Positions 49,712 to 58,907 of a stretch of 64,000 nt of DNA are shown here, one piece after another. Made by a program: the position numbers and the translations under genes. A model generated the notes under the pieces. It saw nothing but the letters and a program-made list of their open reading frames with translations. It did not search any database and was not told the origin of the DNA. The stretch is from the NCBI GenBank assembly GCA_963728965.1, contig CAVSMH010000001.1:1-64000 (forward strand). Direction: 5' to 3'. The stretch is from DASQZT01 sp963728965. GTDB lineage: Bacteria > Acidobacteriota > Terriglobia > Bryobacterales > Bryobacteraceae. Positions within the stretch are counted from its first letter, which is position 1. Each line of letters begins with the position of its first letter.

Positions 49712-49789
49712 ACGTGTGCCGCAGCGAGTGCGCCCGCCGGCGATTGAGTGGGCGTGGCGTTCTGTAACGCCGCTCGGCTTCCTGCGTGC

Positions 49790-50065
49790 GTTTTCTCATA
49801 CTCCTCCCGCGCTTTTCATTGGCCGCGCGCTGCCGCGCAGCAATCTCATCCAGGGCGCGCCGCTTCGCTTCCATCCGCACGTGCGAGTACCGCGAGAGCA
49901 TGGCGCACGAGACGTGGCCGGCGATGCTCATGATCACCTCGTCGCCCGCGCCCGATTCGGAAAGCTCCGTTACCAGGGTGTGCCGGTTACCCGGTCGAGC
50001 ATGTCCGCGGGATGCGCCCCGCAGCTCGATCACCTCCTCATTCGAGATTGTCCACGCGCCGCGTG
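49790..50065 (-). pseudogene. Tyrosine recombinase (integrase) C-terminal remnant
   Basis: A short stretch reads 'NRHTLVTELSESGAGDEVIM', 'SIAGHVSCAMLSRYSHVRME' and 'AKRRALDEIAARQRAANEKR', the end of a XerD/Int-type catalytic domain with the RHxLxT, GH and Tyr-containing motifs. The rest of the domain is missing and the frame decays into unrelated sequence at both sides. It is a remnant of an integrated element; the tRNA-Asn fragment lies 3.7 kb away. Confidence 0.75.
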
Positions 50066-50203
50066 CTCCAGGATCGTTTCTCCGTTGACCTCGGACCAGG
50101 CACTTGGCTTTTCACCCGCTGCTCCAACTCGATTCCTCCGCGCTGTGGTTCTCCGCCGCGGGCACTGCGGCTGTTCCCCTTGTAGCTTGGCTCACCGCGC
50201 CGG

Positions 50204-50890
50204 TCATTCCACCACCAGCCGATACCCGATCCCGGGCTCGGTCTGCAGGTGTTTCGGCCGCGTCGGATCCGCTTCCAGCTTCCGCCGCAGCTGCGCGATA
50301 TACACCCTCAGATATTGCGCCTGTTCCACGTGATTCGCCCCCCACACCTCGCTGAGCAACTGCCGCTGGGTGAGCACCTTTCCCGGATACTTCAGCAGTA
50401 CTTGGAGCAGCCGGTATTCGTTGGGCGTCAGGTGCACGTCTTCGCCTCCCACCCGCACCAGCCGTTTGTCCAGGTCCACTTCCACGCGGCCGAAGCGCAA
50501 CGCCGCCCCTTGCGGCATCGCCGCGGCAGCCGAGCGGCGGAGCGCCGCGCGGATCCGCGCCAGCAGTTCGCCCACCCCGAACGGTTTGGCGACATAATCG
50601 TCGGCGCCCAGGTCCAACGCCGCAATCTTGTCGTTCTCCCGACCGCGCGCGGACAGGACCACGATCGGTGTCTGGCTTGCTTCCCGCACCCGGCGAATCA
50701 CGTCCAGCCCATCGCGGTCCGGTAGTCCCAGGTCGAGCAGAATCAGGTCCGGCCGCCGCGTGTTTGCCTGCTGTACGCCTTCCTCGGCGGTCAGCGCCTC
50801 GGAATACAGGTAGCCTTCGGCGGTCAGCGTTGCCCGCAGGAAACGCCGGATCTGCGGATCGTCTTCCACAATCAGAATCAGCGCTTTCAT
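50204..50890 (-). CDS. kdpE: OmpR/KdpE-family response regulator
   Basis: 228 residues. Receiver domain with the acidic pair 'VEDDPQIRRFL', phospho-acceptor Asp in 'DLILLDLGLPDRDG' and conserved Lys in 'DDYVAKPFGV'; then a winged-helix domain ending 'EADPTRPKHLQTEPGIGYRL', the KdpE-like form. It overlaps the sensor kinase by ATGA. No kdpFABC genes are in view, so it may control the APC permease of its own operon or distant kdp genes. Confidence 0.88.
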   Translation of the reverse strand: MKALILIVEDDPQIRRFLRATLTAEGYLYSEALTAEEGVQQANTRRPDLILLDLGLPDRDGLDVIRRVREASQTPIVVLSARGRENDKIAALDLGADDYVAKPFGVGELLARIRAALRRSAAAAMPQGAALRFGRVEVDLDKRLVRVGGEDVHLTPNEYRLLQVLLKYPGKVLTQRQLLSEVWGANHVEQAQYLRVYIAQLRRKLEADPTRPKHLQTEPGIGYRLVVE

Positions 50891-52395
50891 GACGGCTCTT
50901 TCGACGGGATGCGAATCTGGAACACCGCGCCGCCTCCTTCCCGGTTGAACGCGTCGATCGACCCCTGGTGGGCCTCGATCACCGCCCGGCAGATGGCCAG
51001 CCCCAGTCCCACCCCTCGCGAGCCATCCGATCTCCCGCGATAGAACTTCTCGAAAATCCGCTTTTCCTCTCCCGGAGGAAAGCCCGGCCCGCGGTCGCGA
51101 ATCTCCACCAGCACCGCATCGCCGGAAGCCTCCGCCACCACCTCGATCGGCGTCCCTTCCGGCGTATACTTGATCGCGTTCTCCAGTAAGTTCACGATGA
51201 GCTGTCCCAGCAGCACATCGTCCCCGTACACCAGCGGAAGCGTATCCGGCAGCGTGGTGGCCACCTGCCGCCGATCCAATTGCCGCTCCATCCGTTGCAG
51301 CGCCGCCCCCACGATCTCTTCGAGAGGGTAAAAATCCCGGCGAAGCTCCACGCCCGATTCCAGGCGAGTCATGTCCAGCAGATTGCCGACCAGCCGGCTG
51401 AGACGCTCCGCCTCGTCGGCGATGCTCTCCAGCAGGTCCTGCCGGGTCTCGGCCTCCAGCTTGTCGCCCTGCGAACGCAGGGTGGACGCGGCTCCGGTAA
51501 TCGAGGCCAGCGGCGTTCGCAGATCGTGGGAAACCGCGCTCAGCAGCGAGCTGCGCATCTGTTCGGTCTCCATCCGCATGCGCGACACCTCGGCCGCGTG
51601 TTGACTGCGCGTCCGCTCGATCGCCATCGCCGTCTGGTTCGCCACTACCTCCAGAAGCTGCATCTGTTCGGATGTTATGCGTCCTCGCCCGGCCGGCGCG
51701 ACACCCATGATTCCCACCGTCTCCCGGGCTCCCTTCAATGGGATGTAGAGCGCCATGGCTGCCATGTTCACCGGCATGCCGCGGCCCGCCATTTCACCGT
51801 GCTCGAACGCCCATTGCGCCGCCGGTTCCTCCGAAGTGGGAACGGGCAACCGCTCCGAAGAGCGGCGCCGGAAATCGATCTTGCCGTCCTGCGGCAGAAA
51901 AATGACCACCCGGCCTTCGAATACCTCTTCGGCATACTCGGCCGCCAGCCGCGCCACGTCCATCACCAGTCCCTGGCCCGCCAGCCGGCGCGAAAGCCGG
52001 TACAACGTCTCGTTACGCGCCTCCCGCGCCAACACCTCGGCGGCATGATTGCGAATCCGCGACGTTTGCGTGCTGATCACCAATGCCGTAATCAACATGG
52101 CCGAAAAGGTGAGGAGGTACTGGTAGTCCGACACCCGGAATGTCAGGTAGGGCGGCACGCAGAAAAAGTCGAACGCCGCCACGCTCAACAGCGATGCAGC
52201 CACCGACACCCGCCGGCTGCAGCGCATCGACACCGCCACCACGCCAATCAGGTACACCATCACCAGGTTGGTCGCCGCTACATGCGGGCGAAGCAGGAAA
52301 GCGGCGCCCGTCGCCATAGTGAGCACGAACGCCGCCAGCACGGCTTCGCGAATTGCCAGCGAGCGCTCCCATGCCCTGTCCCTTCCGCCGCTCAC
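50887..52395 (-). CDS. KdpD-like sensor kinase lacking the N-terminal KdpD/USP sensor domain
   Basis: 502 residues from a GTG at 52395. The much longer open frame upstream only shadows the permease gene. Four membrane helices of the DUF4118 type ('LAAFVLTMATGAAFLL', 'LVMVYLIGVVAVSM', 'SVAAFDFFCVPPYLTFRVSD') are followed by a GAF domain, HisKA with 'LSAVSHDLRTPLAS' near residue 290 and an ATPase domain ('LLENAIKYTPEG', 'GVGLGLAICRAV'). This is the C-terminal two-thirds of KdpD. The missing N-terminal part is matched by the separate USP-like gene at 54645. Confidence 0.88.
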   Translation of the reverse strand: MSGGRDRAWERSLAIREAVLAAFVLTMATGAAFLLRPHVAATNLVMVYLIGVVAVSMRCSRRVSVAASLLSVAAFDFFCVPPYLTFRVSDYQYLLTFSAMLITALVISTQTSRIRNHAAEVLAREARNETLYRLSRRLAGQGLVMDVARLAAEYAEEVFEGRVVIFLPQDGKIDFRRRSSERLPVPTSEEPAAQWAFEHGEMAGRGMPVNMAAMALYIPLKGARETVGIMGVAPAGRGRITSEQMQLLEVVANQTAMAIERTRSQHAAEVSRMRMETEQMRSSLLSAVSHDLRTPLASITGAASTLRSQGDKLEAETRQDLLESIADEAERLSRLVGNLLDMTRLESGVELRRDFYPLEEIVGAALQRMERQLDRRQVATTLPDTLPLVYGDDVLLGQLIVNLLENAIKYTPEGTPIEVVAEASGDAVLVEIRDRGPGFPPGEEKRIFEKFYRGRSDGSRGVGLGLAICRAVIEAHQGSIDAFNREGGGAVFQIRIPSKEPS

Positions 52396-52418
52396 GTCTT
52401 CATTATGGTCGACTGCCC

Positions 52419-54641
52419 CTACTGGTGCTTCTGCGTGATCCGGTCGATCTCCGCCAGAATCTCCGGCTTTTTCTGCGAATCGAGATCGTGCTGAAGACGC
52501 TCCAGCGCCAGGCCGACCACATCCCTGTGGTGCAGCTTGGAACCGACGTCCTTCTCGCCCGTCAGGCGGAGCCAGAGGTCGTGCAGGCGGTCGAGATCTT
52601 CCGGCCACAGCCGGGGCGGGTGTGGCCCGAGGTTGACGTAGTTCGACGGCCGGTCCGGGGCGATCACCTGCAGCGAAAACGCGTGCCGCGGCGGCGGCAG
52701 GTTCTCCCAGGCGAGCCCGATCCGCTGCGCCAGTTCCTCCGATGGCATCCGTCCCGACACGCCGGTCACCAGCCGCGACGCTTTCAGATTGGCCGCCGTA
52801 TGCACCATGGCATCGAATGGATCCACCGCCGGCACCACCAGCAGTTCCACGCCTTTGCCGTGTTTCTCCGCCATCGAAACCACGTGCGAGAACAGCTCCT
52901 GCTCGTAATCCGCGAATAGCTGGTCGTCCCGCAGCTCGTATTCTCCCGCCCCCGCGGAAATCGGGCGCACCGTCATCACCACGATGTCCTGCCGCCGCAG
53001 ATTCGTCTTCTCCAGCACCTCCTCGAAATGCAGCATGCGGTGATAATCCCGAACCGCCACCAGCACGCATCCCGGACGCGCCCGCAGCGTTTGCGCGGTT
53101 ACGTCGGACTGGTGATCCAGATTGAACTTCTCCAGGTCGGTCCTATTTTCGCGCTGCCTTCTCGCGTTGATTCGCTCCGAAACCACAAACAGCGAGTAGA
53201 GCACGATCGTGAACGAGACGCCGTAAATCGTCGCCACGCGCTTGGAGAACAGGTTGGCGATCCCCACCAGAAACAGGATCAGCGTCGTCGTCCCCAGGCC
53301 GATGGGAATCTCGGTCTTGCCGATCACGACGTTCAGCGGAAACCGGTATTCCTGATCGTGGCGTTGATAACGCAGCACCAGGACGCCCAGCGACTTGAGC
53401 GCGAAACTCCACACCACGCCGAAGGCGTACGCTTCGCCCAGCAGCAGCACATCGCCCCGGCTTACGATAATCGTGGCGATCTGAAGCAGCGCCATCGTGT
53501 TCAGGATGCGGAACGTCGTCCCATACTTACGGTGCGGTTTGCGGAACCAGTCCAGCAGGACTCCATCTTCGGCCACCCGGTTCAGCACGCCGTTCACCCC
53601 GATCAACGAGGTGTTCACGGCTCCGGACAGAATCAATATGCCAACCACGACCACGAACACGTGGAAACAGAGTTTGAGCAGCGAGGGTCCGGCGAGATTC
53701 ATCACCAGTCCGCCAATCATGTTGTCGTAGAACGAAGGCCGGACGGCATCCGGAATGATCATGACCGCCAGCACCGAAATGACTCCCGTGCTCACCACCG
53801 CGTACGAGCAGATCAGGTTGGCCGTGATGCGCAGGTTCTTGAGCTTGGGATATGCCAGCTCCCGGTAAACCTGCGCCAGCGTCTCGAAACCACTCATCGC
53901 CAGCAGCGAATGCCCGAACGCCACAATCATGATCACGAAAGGAATCTGGGTGAGAAACGTGCCATCCAACCAGCCCCAGGACTCGCGAGTCAAATGCAGA
54001 TTCGACGGCGTCGGCGCGGGCGGCAGTTGGGCGTTGCCGCGCAGGACCAGCGTCAGCGGACACCAGATCAGCAGGATCACCACCATGACGGTTGTGATCT
54101 GCATGATGCGCAGTGCCTTGGCGCTGGACTCGGGAACGCCTTTGATATTCGACCACCAGAAATACCCCGTCACCACGATGCTGAAAAACACCGAAAACCA
54201 ATTGGGGTTGGTCTGCCAGCCCACGTGGAACGCGGCGCTGAATTCGTTCATCAGCCTGCCGAGATACTGTCCGGCGGCAACCACGCTGATCGGCCCGGTA
54301 AGCACGTAGTCCACCACCAGCGAGGCCACCGACAGCTTGGCCAGCGTCGGCCCCATGCTGTCCCGCACCACGACGTAGACGCCGCCGCGGACGAACATGC
54401 TGCTGCTTTCCATGTAGACCGAGCGCACCGCGAAGCTGAAGAACATCACCGTCAGCACCAGCCACGGTGCCGGTTTGCCCACCGATTGCTCGACGATGCC
54501 GCCGATATAAAACATGGTGGAGGCCATGTCGTTCAGCACGACGGCTGCGGCGCTCCAGAAGGAAATGAAAGTCAGGGCAACCGTCGTTGCCACCACGACT
54601 TTTGTGGTGTTCGTGTTACTTGACGTGCCGGGGGTCTGCAT
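52419..54641 (-). CDS. APC-superfamily permease with C-terminal USP-like domain (KimA-like)
   Basis: 740 residues. About 12 membrane helices in the first 490 (for example 'VALTFISFWSAAAVVLNDMA', 'FVIMIVAFGHSLLAMSGFET'), then a soluble domain of about 250 residues with a USP-like beta/alpha pattern ('ARPGCVLVAVRDYHRMLHFE', 'KGVELLVVPAVDPFDAMVHT'). This plan matches KimA-type potassium/proton symporters, although amino-acid permeases share the fold. It lies in an operon with a USP-like protein and KdpDE-like regulators, which favours a potassium or osmolyte role. Confidence 0.85.
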   Translation of the reverse strand: MQTPGTSSNTNTTKVVVATTVALTFISFWSAAAVVLNDMASTMFYIGGIVEQSVGKPAPWLVLTVMFFSFAVRSVYMESSSMFVRGGVYVVVRDSMGPTLAKLSVASLVVDYVLTGPISVVAAGQYLGRLMNEFSAAFHVGWQTNPNWFSVFFSIVVTGYFWWSNIKGVPESSAKALRIMQITTVMVVILLIWCPLTLVLRGNAQLPPAPTPSNLHLTRESWGWLDGTFLTQIPFVIMIVAFGHSLLAMSGFETLAQVYRELAYPKLKNLRITANLICSYAVVSTGVISVLAVMIIPDAVRPSFYDNMIGGLVMNLAGPSLLKLCFHVFVVVVGILILSGAVNTSLIGVNGVLNRVAEDGVLLDWFRKPHRKYGTTFRILNTMALLQIATIIVSRGDVLLLGEAYAFGVVWSFALKSLGVLVLRYQRHDQEYRFPLNVVIGKTEIPIGLGTTTLILFLVGIANLFSKRVATIYGVSFTIVLYSLFVVSERINARRQRENRTDLEKFNLDHQSDVTAQTLRARPGCVLVAVRDYHRMLHFEEVLEKTNLRRQDIVVMTVRPISAGAGEYELRDDQLFADYEQELFSHVVSMAEKHGKGVELLVVPAVDPFDAMVHTAANLKASRLVTGVSGRMPSEELAQRIGLAWENLPPPRHAFSLQVIAPDRPSNYVNLGPHPPRLWPEDLDRLHDLWLRLTGEKDVGSKLHHRDVVGLALERLQHDLDSQKKPEILAEIDRITQKHQ

Positions 54642-54644
54642 ATC

Positions 54645-55088
54645 TCAGTCGATGAGCACCAGTTGACGGCCGTCCGCTTTCAAGCGCCGCGCCAGCTTCC
54701 GGTAGCGCGACTTCCACCAGCTCTTTTCCTTCGCGATGACCACCAGCGCCTCCGGCCCAAGTGCGTTGCGCAGCGTTTCTTCCGGCTCCCGGCACAACAG
54801 GATGCGCACTGCAATGTCCGCGTCCAGGTCGCTTACCAGGCCGTACATGGCCCGCTCGGTAAACTCCACCGCAATCGGCGGCCTTTCGAGGGGCAGCGGA
54901 TACGGCACCCGCCGCGCCGCCAGAAGCAGCAGCGGCAGGTTCAGGCCGTGGGACAGCCGGGCGGCGGCCAGCAGGGCCGCCTTGGTACCGGCGAGGTCCG
55001 TGAAGATCACGTAGATACGGGCATTGGGACTCCTCGCCGACGCCGGAGAAGGGTTGCGTATCAGGTCCCCGGCTTTCGTCCTCGCCAT
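54645..55088 (-). CDS. USP-like nucleotide-binding protein
   Basis: 147 residues from MARTKAGDLIRNPSPASARS; an in-frame longer frame exists upstream but shadows pcaB and the intergenic region. Core 'ARIYVIFTDLAGTKAALLAA', 'PLLLLAARRVPYPLPLE', 'DADIAVRILLCREPEETL' and 'GPEALVVIAKEKSWW' has the universal-stress-protein alpha/beta order. It is the first gene of the permease-KdpDE operon and is separated from the permease by three bases. It may supply the sensor part missing from the KdpD-like kinase. Confidence 0.75.
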   Translation of the reverse strand: MARTKAGDLIRNPSPASARSPNARIYVIFTDLAGTKAALLAAARLSHGLNLPLLLLAARRVPYPLPLERPPIAVEFTERAMYGLVSDLDADIAVRILLCREPEETLRNALGPEALVVIAKEKSWWKSRYRKLARRLKADGRQLVLID

Positions 55089-55242
55089 GCTATCCAGCCT
55101 AGACGGCGGCTCATAAGGGCCGCATAAAATTGCACCCCGGCAACGTAAAGAAAGTATAAAGAACGTCGCCTGCCCTCGTTCGATGCCGGCCGCTTCCACC
55201 GGCTCCCGGCGCGCGGCACACTCCGGACGGTAAGATCGGTGC

Positions 55243-56580
55243 ATGTCCATGCGTTTGACCGCGAGCCTGGCTACCACCGAGTCGCTGGCGCAGGTCTTCG
55301 GCGATCGCTCGGTATTGCAGGCCATGCTCGATTTCGAGTCCGCCCTGGCGCGCGCGGAAGCCCGGCTGGGCGTGATTCCGCCGGAAGCCGCGGCAGCCAT
55401 CGCCGGGGCTGCTCGGGCGGATGGGTTCGATCTCGACGCGCTCGCACGGCAGAGCCTGCGCGCCGGCACGCCGGCCATTCCCCTGGTGCGCATGCTTACC
55501 AGCCGCGTCCAGACGGTGGACGCCGCCGCCGCCCGCTTTGTCCACTGGGGGGCCACCAGCCAGGATGTCGTGGACACCGCCCTGGTGCTGCTGCTCGGGC
55601 GTTCGCGCGAGATTCTGGAGGCCGATCACGCGCGCACCGTCCGGGCGTTGCACCGCCTCTCCGAAGATCACCGCGATTCGGTGATGCTTGCGCGCACCCT
55701 GCTCCAGCCCGCGCCGCCCATCACCTTCGGCTTGAAAGCGGCGGGCTGGCTGGGGGCGCTGCGCCGGAGTTGGACGCGCGCCGAGGCCGCCTTCGACGAG
55801 GCATACCTGCTCCAGTTCGGCGGCGCCAGCGGCACTCTCGCCGCTCTCGGCGAGCAGGGGCCGGCGGTGAGCGAGCGCCTCGCCGGGGAACTCCATCTCC
55901 GCTGTCCCCGGGCCCCCTGGCACTCGCACCGCGATCGTCTCGCCACCCTCATGGCGGCGCTCGGAATCTACACCGGGGCGCTCGGCAAGATGGCCCTCGA
56001 TGTTGCGCTGCTCATGCAGCACGAAGTCGGCGAAGTGGCAGAGCCCGCGGGCGATGGCCGCGGCGGCTCCTCCACCATGCCGCAGAAACGCAACCCCACC
56101 GCCTGCGTGCTGGCGCTGGCCGCCGCCCGCCGCGTGCCCGGCCTGGTGGCCGATTTTCTGAACGGGATGCTCCACGAGCACGAACGTGCCGCCGGCGGAT
56201 GGCAGGCGGAATGGATCACGGTGGCCGCGCTCGTCGCCGCCACCGGCGTGGCCCTCGAGTCGATGCGGGAAGCCGCCGAGGGGCTCGGGGTGAACCCCGC
56301 CCGCATGCGCCGCAATATCCAGGCCACCGGCGGCGCGGTGTTTGCCGAGCGTGCCTCCCTGCTGCTGGCCGCCGCTCTCGGGCGTGAGGCCGCGCACGAA
56401 CTCATGGCCCAGGCGACCCGCCAGGTGGGCGATCATCGTACACTGGCCGAAGTGCTGGCCGGGATGCCCGAGGTGACGCGGATTCTCACTCCGGCGCAGT
56501 GCCACAGTCTCGAAACGCCGGAAGACTACCTGGGCAGCGCGGAGACGTTTCGCGCCCGCCTGCTGGCCGGCGGGGAGTGA
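55243..56580 (+). CDS. pcaB: 3-carboxy-cis,cis-muconate cycloisomerase
   Basis: 445 residues of the fumarase/aspartase superfamily. The signature 'GSSTMPQKRNPTACVLALA' near residue 277 is diagnostic of the family. It converts 3-carboxy-cis,cis-muconate to 4-carboxymuconolactone in the protocatechuate branch of the beta-ketoadipate pathway. Divergent from the USP operon across about 150 bases; followed two bases later by the next pathway enzymes. Close homologues are succinate- or adenylosuccinate-lyase-like proteins, but the neighbour settles the assignment. Confidence 0.9.
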   Translation: MSMRLTASLATTESLAQVFGDRSVLQAMLDFESALARAEARLGVIPPEAAAAIAGAARADGFDLDALARQSLRAGTPAIPLVRMLTSRVQTVDAAAARFVHWGATSQDVVDTALVLLLGRSREILEADHARTVRALHRLSEDHRDSVMLARTLLQPAPPITFGLKAAGWLGALRRSWTRAEAAFDEAYLLQFGGASGTLAALGEQGPAVSERLAGELHLRCPRAPWHSHRDRLATLMAALGIYTGALGKMALDVALLMQHEVGEVAEPAGDGRGGSSTMPQKRNPTACVLALAAARRVPGLVADFLNGMLHEHERAAGGWQAEWITVAALVAATGVALESMREAAEGLGVNPARMRRNIQATGGAVFAERASLLLAAALGREAAHELMAQATRQVGDHRTLAEVLAGMPEVTRILTPAQCHSLETPEDYLGSAETFRARLLAGGE

Positions 56581-56582
56581 TC

Positions 56583-57737
56583 ATGCCTTTGACCGATTCC
56601 GACGGCGCTCGCATCTACTACCGGCTGGAGGGGCGCGGCGACCTGCCGCTGCTGGTGCTGGCCCATTCGCTTGGCGTGGACCACGGCATGTGGGATGCCC
56701 AGACGGCGGCGCTGGTCCGCCATTTCCAGGTATTGCGAGTGGACGTGCGCGGGCACGGCGGGTCCGACGCTCCCGCCAACGAATACTCCATCGAACAGTT
56801 GGCGCGCGATGTGCTGGCGGTGGTGGATCGGACGGGCGGAAGGCCGTTCGCATTTTGCGGCCTCTCGCTGGGCGGCATGATCGGGCAGTGGCTGGGAGTG
56901 CATGCCGCCGGGCGCGTCACCGCGCTGGTACTCGCCAACACGTCGCCCCGGGTGGCCGACCCGAAGGCCTTCGAAACGCGGCGCCGCACGGTGCTCGAAC
57001 AAGGGATGGGCGGCATTGCCGATGCCGTGATGGAGCGCTTCTTCTCGCCCGCCACGCGGGCGCGCGGGCTCCCCGAAGTGGAGTCGGTGCGCCACGCCAT
57101 CCTCGCCACCAATCCCACCGGTTACGCCGGTTGCTGCGCCGCGGTTCGCGACATGGACCACACCGGCGTTCTCGGTCGCATCCGCGTGCCGGTGCTGGTC
57201 ATCGCCGGCGACCACGATCAATCCACGCCCTGGAACGGCCACGGCGACGTCCTGGCACAGTCCATTCCGGGCGCGCGCGCCGTGCACCTGCCCACCGCGC
57301 ACCTGTCCAACATCGAGCGGCCGTCTTCGTTCACCCGGGCCCTCCTCGAATTTCTCCTGCCTGCCGCGGCCGACACCGAGGCGGCGGGCCTGGCGGTGCG
57401 CCGCCACGTGCTCGGCGACGCGTATGTGGACCGGGCCATCGCCCGTTCCGGCGAGTGGAACCGCGATTTCCAGGAGATGATCACACGCTATGCCTGGGGA
57501 ACGGTGTGGGCGCGTCCGGGCATGGCCCCCCGCACCCGCCGCCTGCTGGTGCTGGCCATGACGGCATCGCTCGGGCGCTGGGAGGAGTTCCGCCTGCACG
57601 TGCGTACCGGGCTCGCCCACGAGCTCGAACTTGCCGATCTGGAAGAAGTCCTGCTGCAAGTGGCGGTCTACGCCGGCGTGCCCGCCGCCAACACCGCGTT
57701 CCACATTGCCGGGGAGGAAGCCGGCGCGCCGTCTTGA
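56583..57737 (+). CDS. pcaL: 3-oxoadipate enol-lactonase / 4-carboxymuconolactone decarboxylase fusion
   Basis: 384 residues. The N-terminal alpha/beta hydrolase carries 'FAFCGLSLGGMIGQWLG' with the nucleophile Ser near 95, Asp near 211 in 'IAGDHDQSTP', and His near 240 in 'LPTAHLSNIE'. The C-terminal 120 residues are a 4-carboxymuconolactone decarboxylase domain ('YAWGTVWARPGMAPRTRRLL', 'ARTGLAHELE' pattern, ending 'VPAANTAFHIAGEE'). The fusion is known as PcaL and takes the PcaB product to 3-oxoadipate. The start is two bases after the pcaB stop. Confidence 0.93.
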   Translation: MPLTDSDGARIYYRLEGRGDLPLLVLAHSLGVDHGMWDAQTAALVRHFQVLRVDVRGHGGSDAPANEYSIEQLARDVLAVVDRTGGRPFAFCGLSLGGMIGQWLGVHAAGRVTALVLANTSPRVADPKAFETRRRTVLEQGMGGIADAVMERFFSPATRARGLPEVESVRHAILATNPTGYAGCCAAVRDMDHTGVLGRIRVPVLVIAGDHDQSTPWNGHGDVLAQSIPGARAVHLPTAHLSNIERPSSFTRALLEFLLPAAADTEAAGLAVRRHVLGDAYVDRAIARSGEWNRDFQEMITRYAWGTVWARPGMAPRTRRLLVLAMTASLGRWEEFRLHVRTGLAHELELADLEEVLLQVAVYAGVPAANTAFHIAGEEAGAPS

Positions 57738-57802
57738 CGAACGGCGGATCCTTCCCATCGCTCGGACGCCGGCGCATGGGCAACGGCGCCCGGCAAGGGC
57801 GG

Positions 57803-58036
57803 CTAGTGGAGGAGGTCGTATTCGAATTTTCGGGGATCGAGGCCGCGGGATTGCAGCATGCGGACGCATTCCTCGATCGAATCGCCGATAGCTTCCACGC
57901 GGCGGAGCGGCAGGGTTTCCGGGGTGTAAATTTCCAGGGCGATGTGCTTGCCGTCGAAGCGGCGGTGTTCTTCGAGGGTGAACTCGTCGGGGCCGCGGCC
58001 GATCAGCTCGGATGCGTTCTTGGCGCTGGCACTCAT
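57803..58036 (-). CDS. Small conserved-looking protein, 77 residues, unknown function
   Basis: It begins MSASAKNASELIGRGPDEFT. Beta/alpha pattern 'KHIALEIYTPETLPLRRVEA' and C-terminal 'CVRMLQSRGLDPRKFEYDLL'. The start is set at 58036 because the longer frame upstream only shadows the ankyrin gene. No family was recognised; it is tail-to-tail with pcaL and codirectional with the ankyrin gene. Confidence 0.6.
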   Translation of the reverse strand: MSASAKNASELIGRGPDEFTLEEHRRFDGKHIALEIYTPETLPLRRVEAIGDSIEECVRMLQSRGLDPRKFEYDLLH

Positions 58037-58068
58037 AGGGACTCGACGCGCATTGTAGCAGAATCCGG

Positions 58069-58869
58069 TCAGGAGGCTTTCAGGATTGCCGCGACGACGG
58101 CCCAATAGATGTCGGCGGCGTGGGCCTTGGCCCAGTCGCCGAACAGGGCCGGGTACTGGGCCGGACTGGTGGCCGAGCGGGCATGCAGGCCCTTCAGCCC
58201 GCCGCCGAACGTCTTCTCGAGAAGGGGAGCGTCGCGGCCGGCGAGCGTCACCCGGAGATCGATGGCGAGGCTGACGCTGTCCGCCGCCTGCTGCACGCAG
58301 GATACCTGCGGACGGACTTTCAGCATGGCGACGGCATCGCCCTCGGACGGGACCAGCTCGAAGGGAAGGGCGGCGGCGGGAACGCCGGGCGAGGCCGCCA
58401 CGGCGCGTACCGCATCGAGCACCATCGCCTGGGGGCGGAGCTCGGCGATGACCTGGGCCAACTGCCGCGGCGCCAAGGAACAGGAACTGTATAGGTTGTC
58501 GGGAGCCAGTTGCGCGTCGAGAACCAGGCGGCGCCTGGGGGGCGCGGGGAGCAGGGCGAGGACGCGATCCCGGGCGGCCGAAGACGACAACAAGGCGAGC
58601 CCGTAGGCGGTCCAACCCTGGCGGTCGCGGGCGCCGGCATCGGCACCGCGCTGGAGCAGCAGTTCCACAACGGCGGCATGGCCGCGCTGGGCGGCCAGCA
58701 GGAGCGGAGTGCGGCCTTCTTTATCGCGCGCTTCCACGGGGGCGTGGCGATCCAACAGCGCTTGGACCTGGGCGGTTTGTCCTTTGCGGGCGGCAGTCAA
58801 CAAGTCCGGCCCCAGGTCCGCCGCCAGCAGGGAAGCGGCGGCCGCGAGGAGCAGCAGTCGAGAGGTCAT
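58069..58869 (-). CDS. Secreted ankyrin-repeat protein
   Basis: 266 residues. A signal peptide ('MTSRLLLLAAAASLLAADLG') is followed by three ankyrin repeats ('GPDLLTAARKGQTAQVQALL', 'EGRTPLLLAAQRGHAAVVEL', 'RQGWTAYGLALLSSS'), then a 150-residue domain of unknown fold that starts near 'LVLDAQLAPDNLYSSC'. Probably periplasmic. It may mediate protein contacts; nothing in the sequence shows its partner. Confidence 0.8.
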   Translation of the reverse strand: MTSRLLLLAAAASLLAADLGPDLLTAARKGQTAQVQALLDRHAPVEARDKEGRTPLLLAAQRGHAAVVELLLQRGADAGARDRQGWTAYGLALLSSSAARDRVLALLPAPPRRRLVLDAQLAPDNLYSSCSLAPRQLAQVIAELRPQAMVLDAVRAVAASPGVPAAALPFELVPSEGDAVAMLKVRPQVSCVQQAADSVSLAIDLRVTLAGRDAPLLEKTFGGGLKGLHARSATSPAQYPALFGDWAKAHAADIYWAVVAAILKAS

Positions 58870-58907
58870 CTAACTGAATTCTAGTCCGGTGGGGCGGGGC
58901 GGCGGAG

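Noticed and set aside
52396..53070. N-terminal extension of the KdpD-like kinase to 727 residues
   Set aside because: The extension is Gly/Arg/Ala-rich noise lying antiframe to the permease gene; the membrane domain begins right after the GTG at 52395.
53028..54623. A 531-residue plus-strand frame opposite the permease
   Set aside because: His/Arg/Gln-rich composition without any domain; a typical GC-rich antisense shadow of a real gene.
55124..55152. Sigma-70 promoter for the USP operon (TTTACG and TTTTAT on the minus strand)
   Set aside because: The spacing is only 14 bases and the boxes are weak, so I could not support a specific promoter.
55089..55577. N-terminal extension of the USP-like protein
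   Set aside because: It shadows pcaB and the promoter region on the other strand; the protein-like pattern starts at the ATG at 55088.
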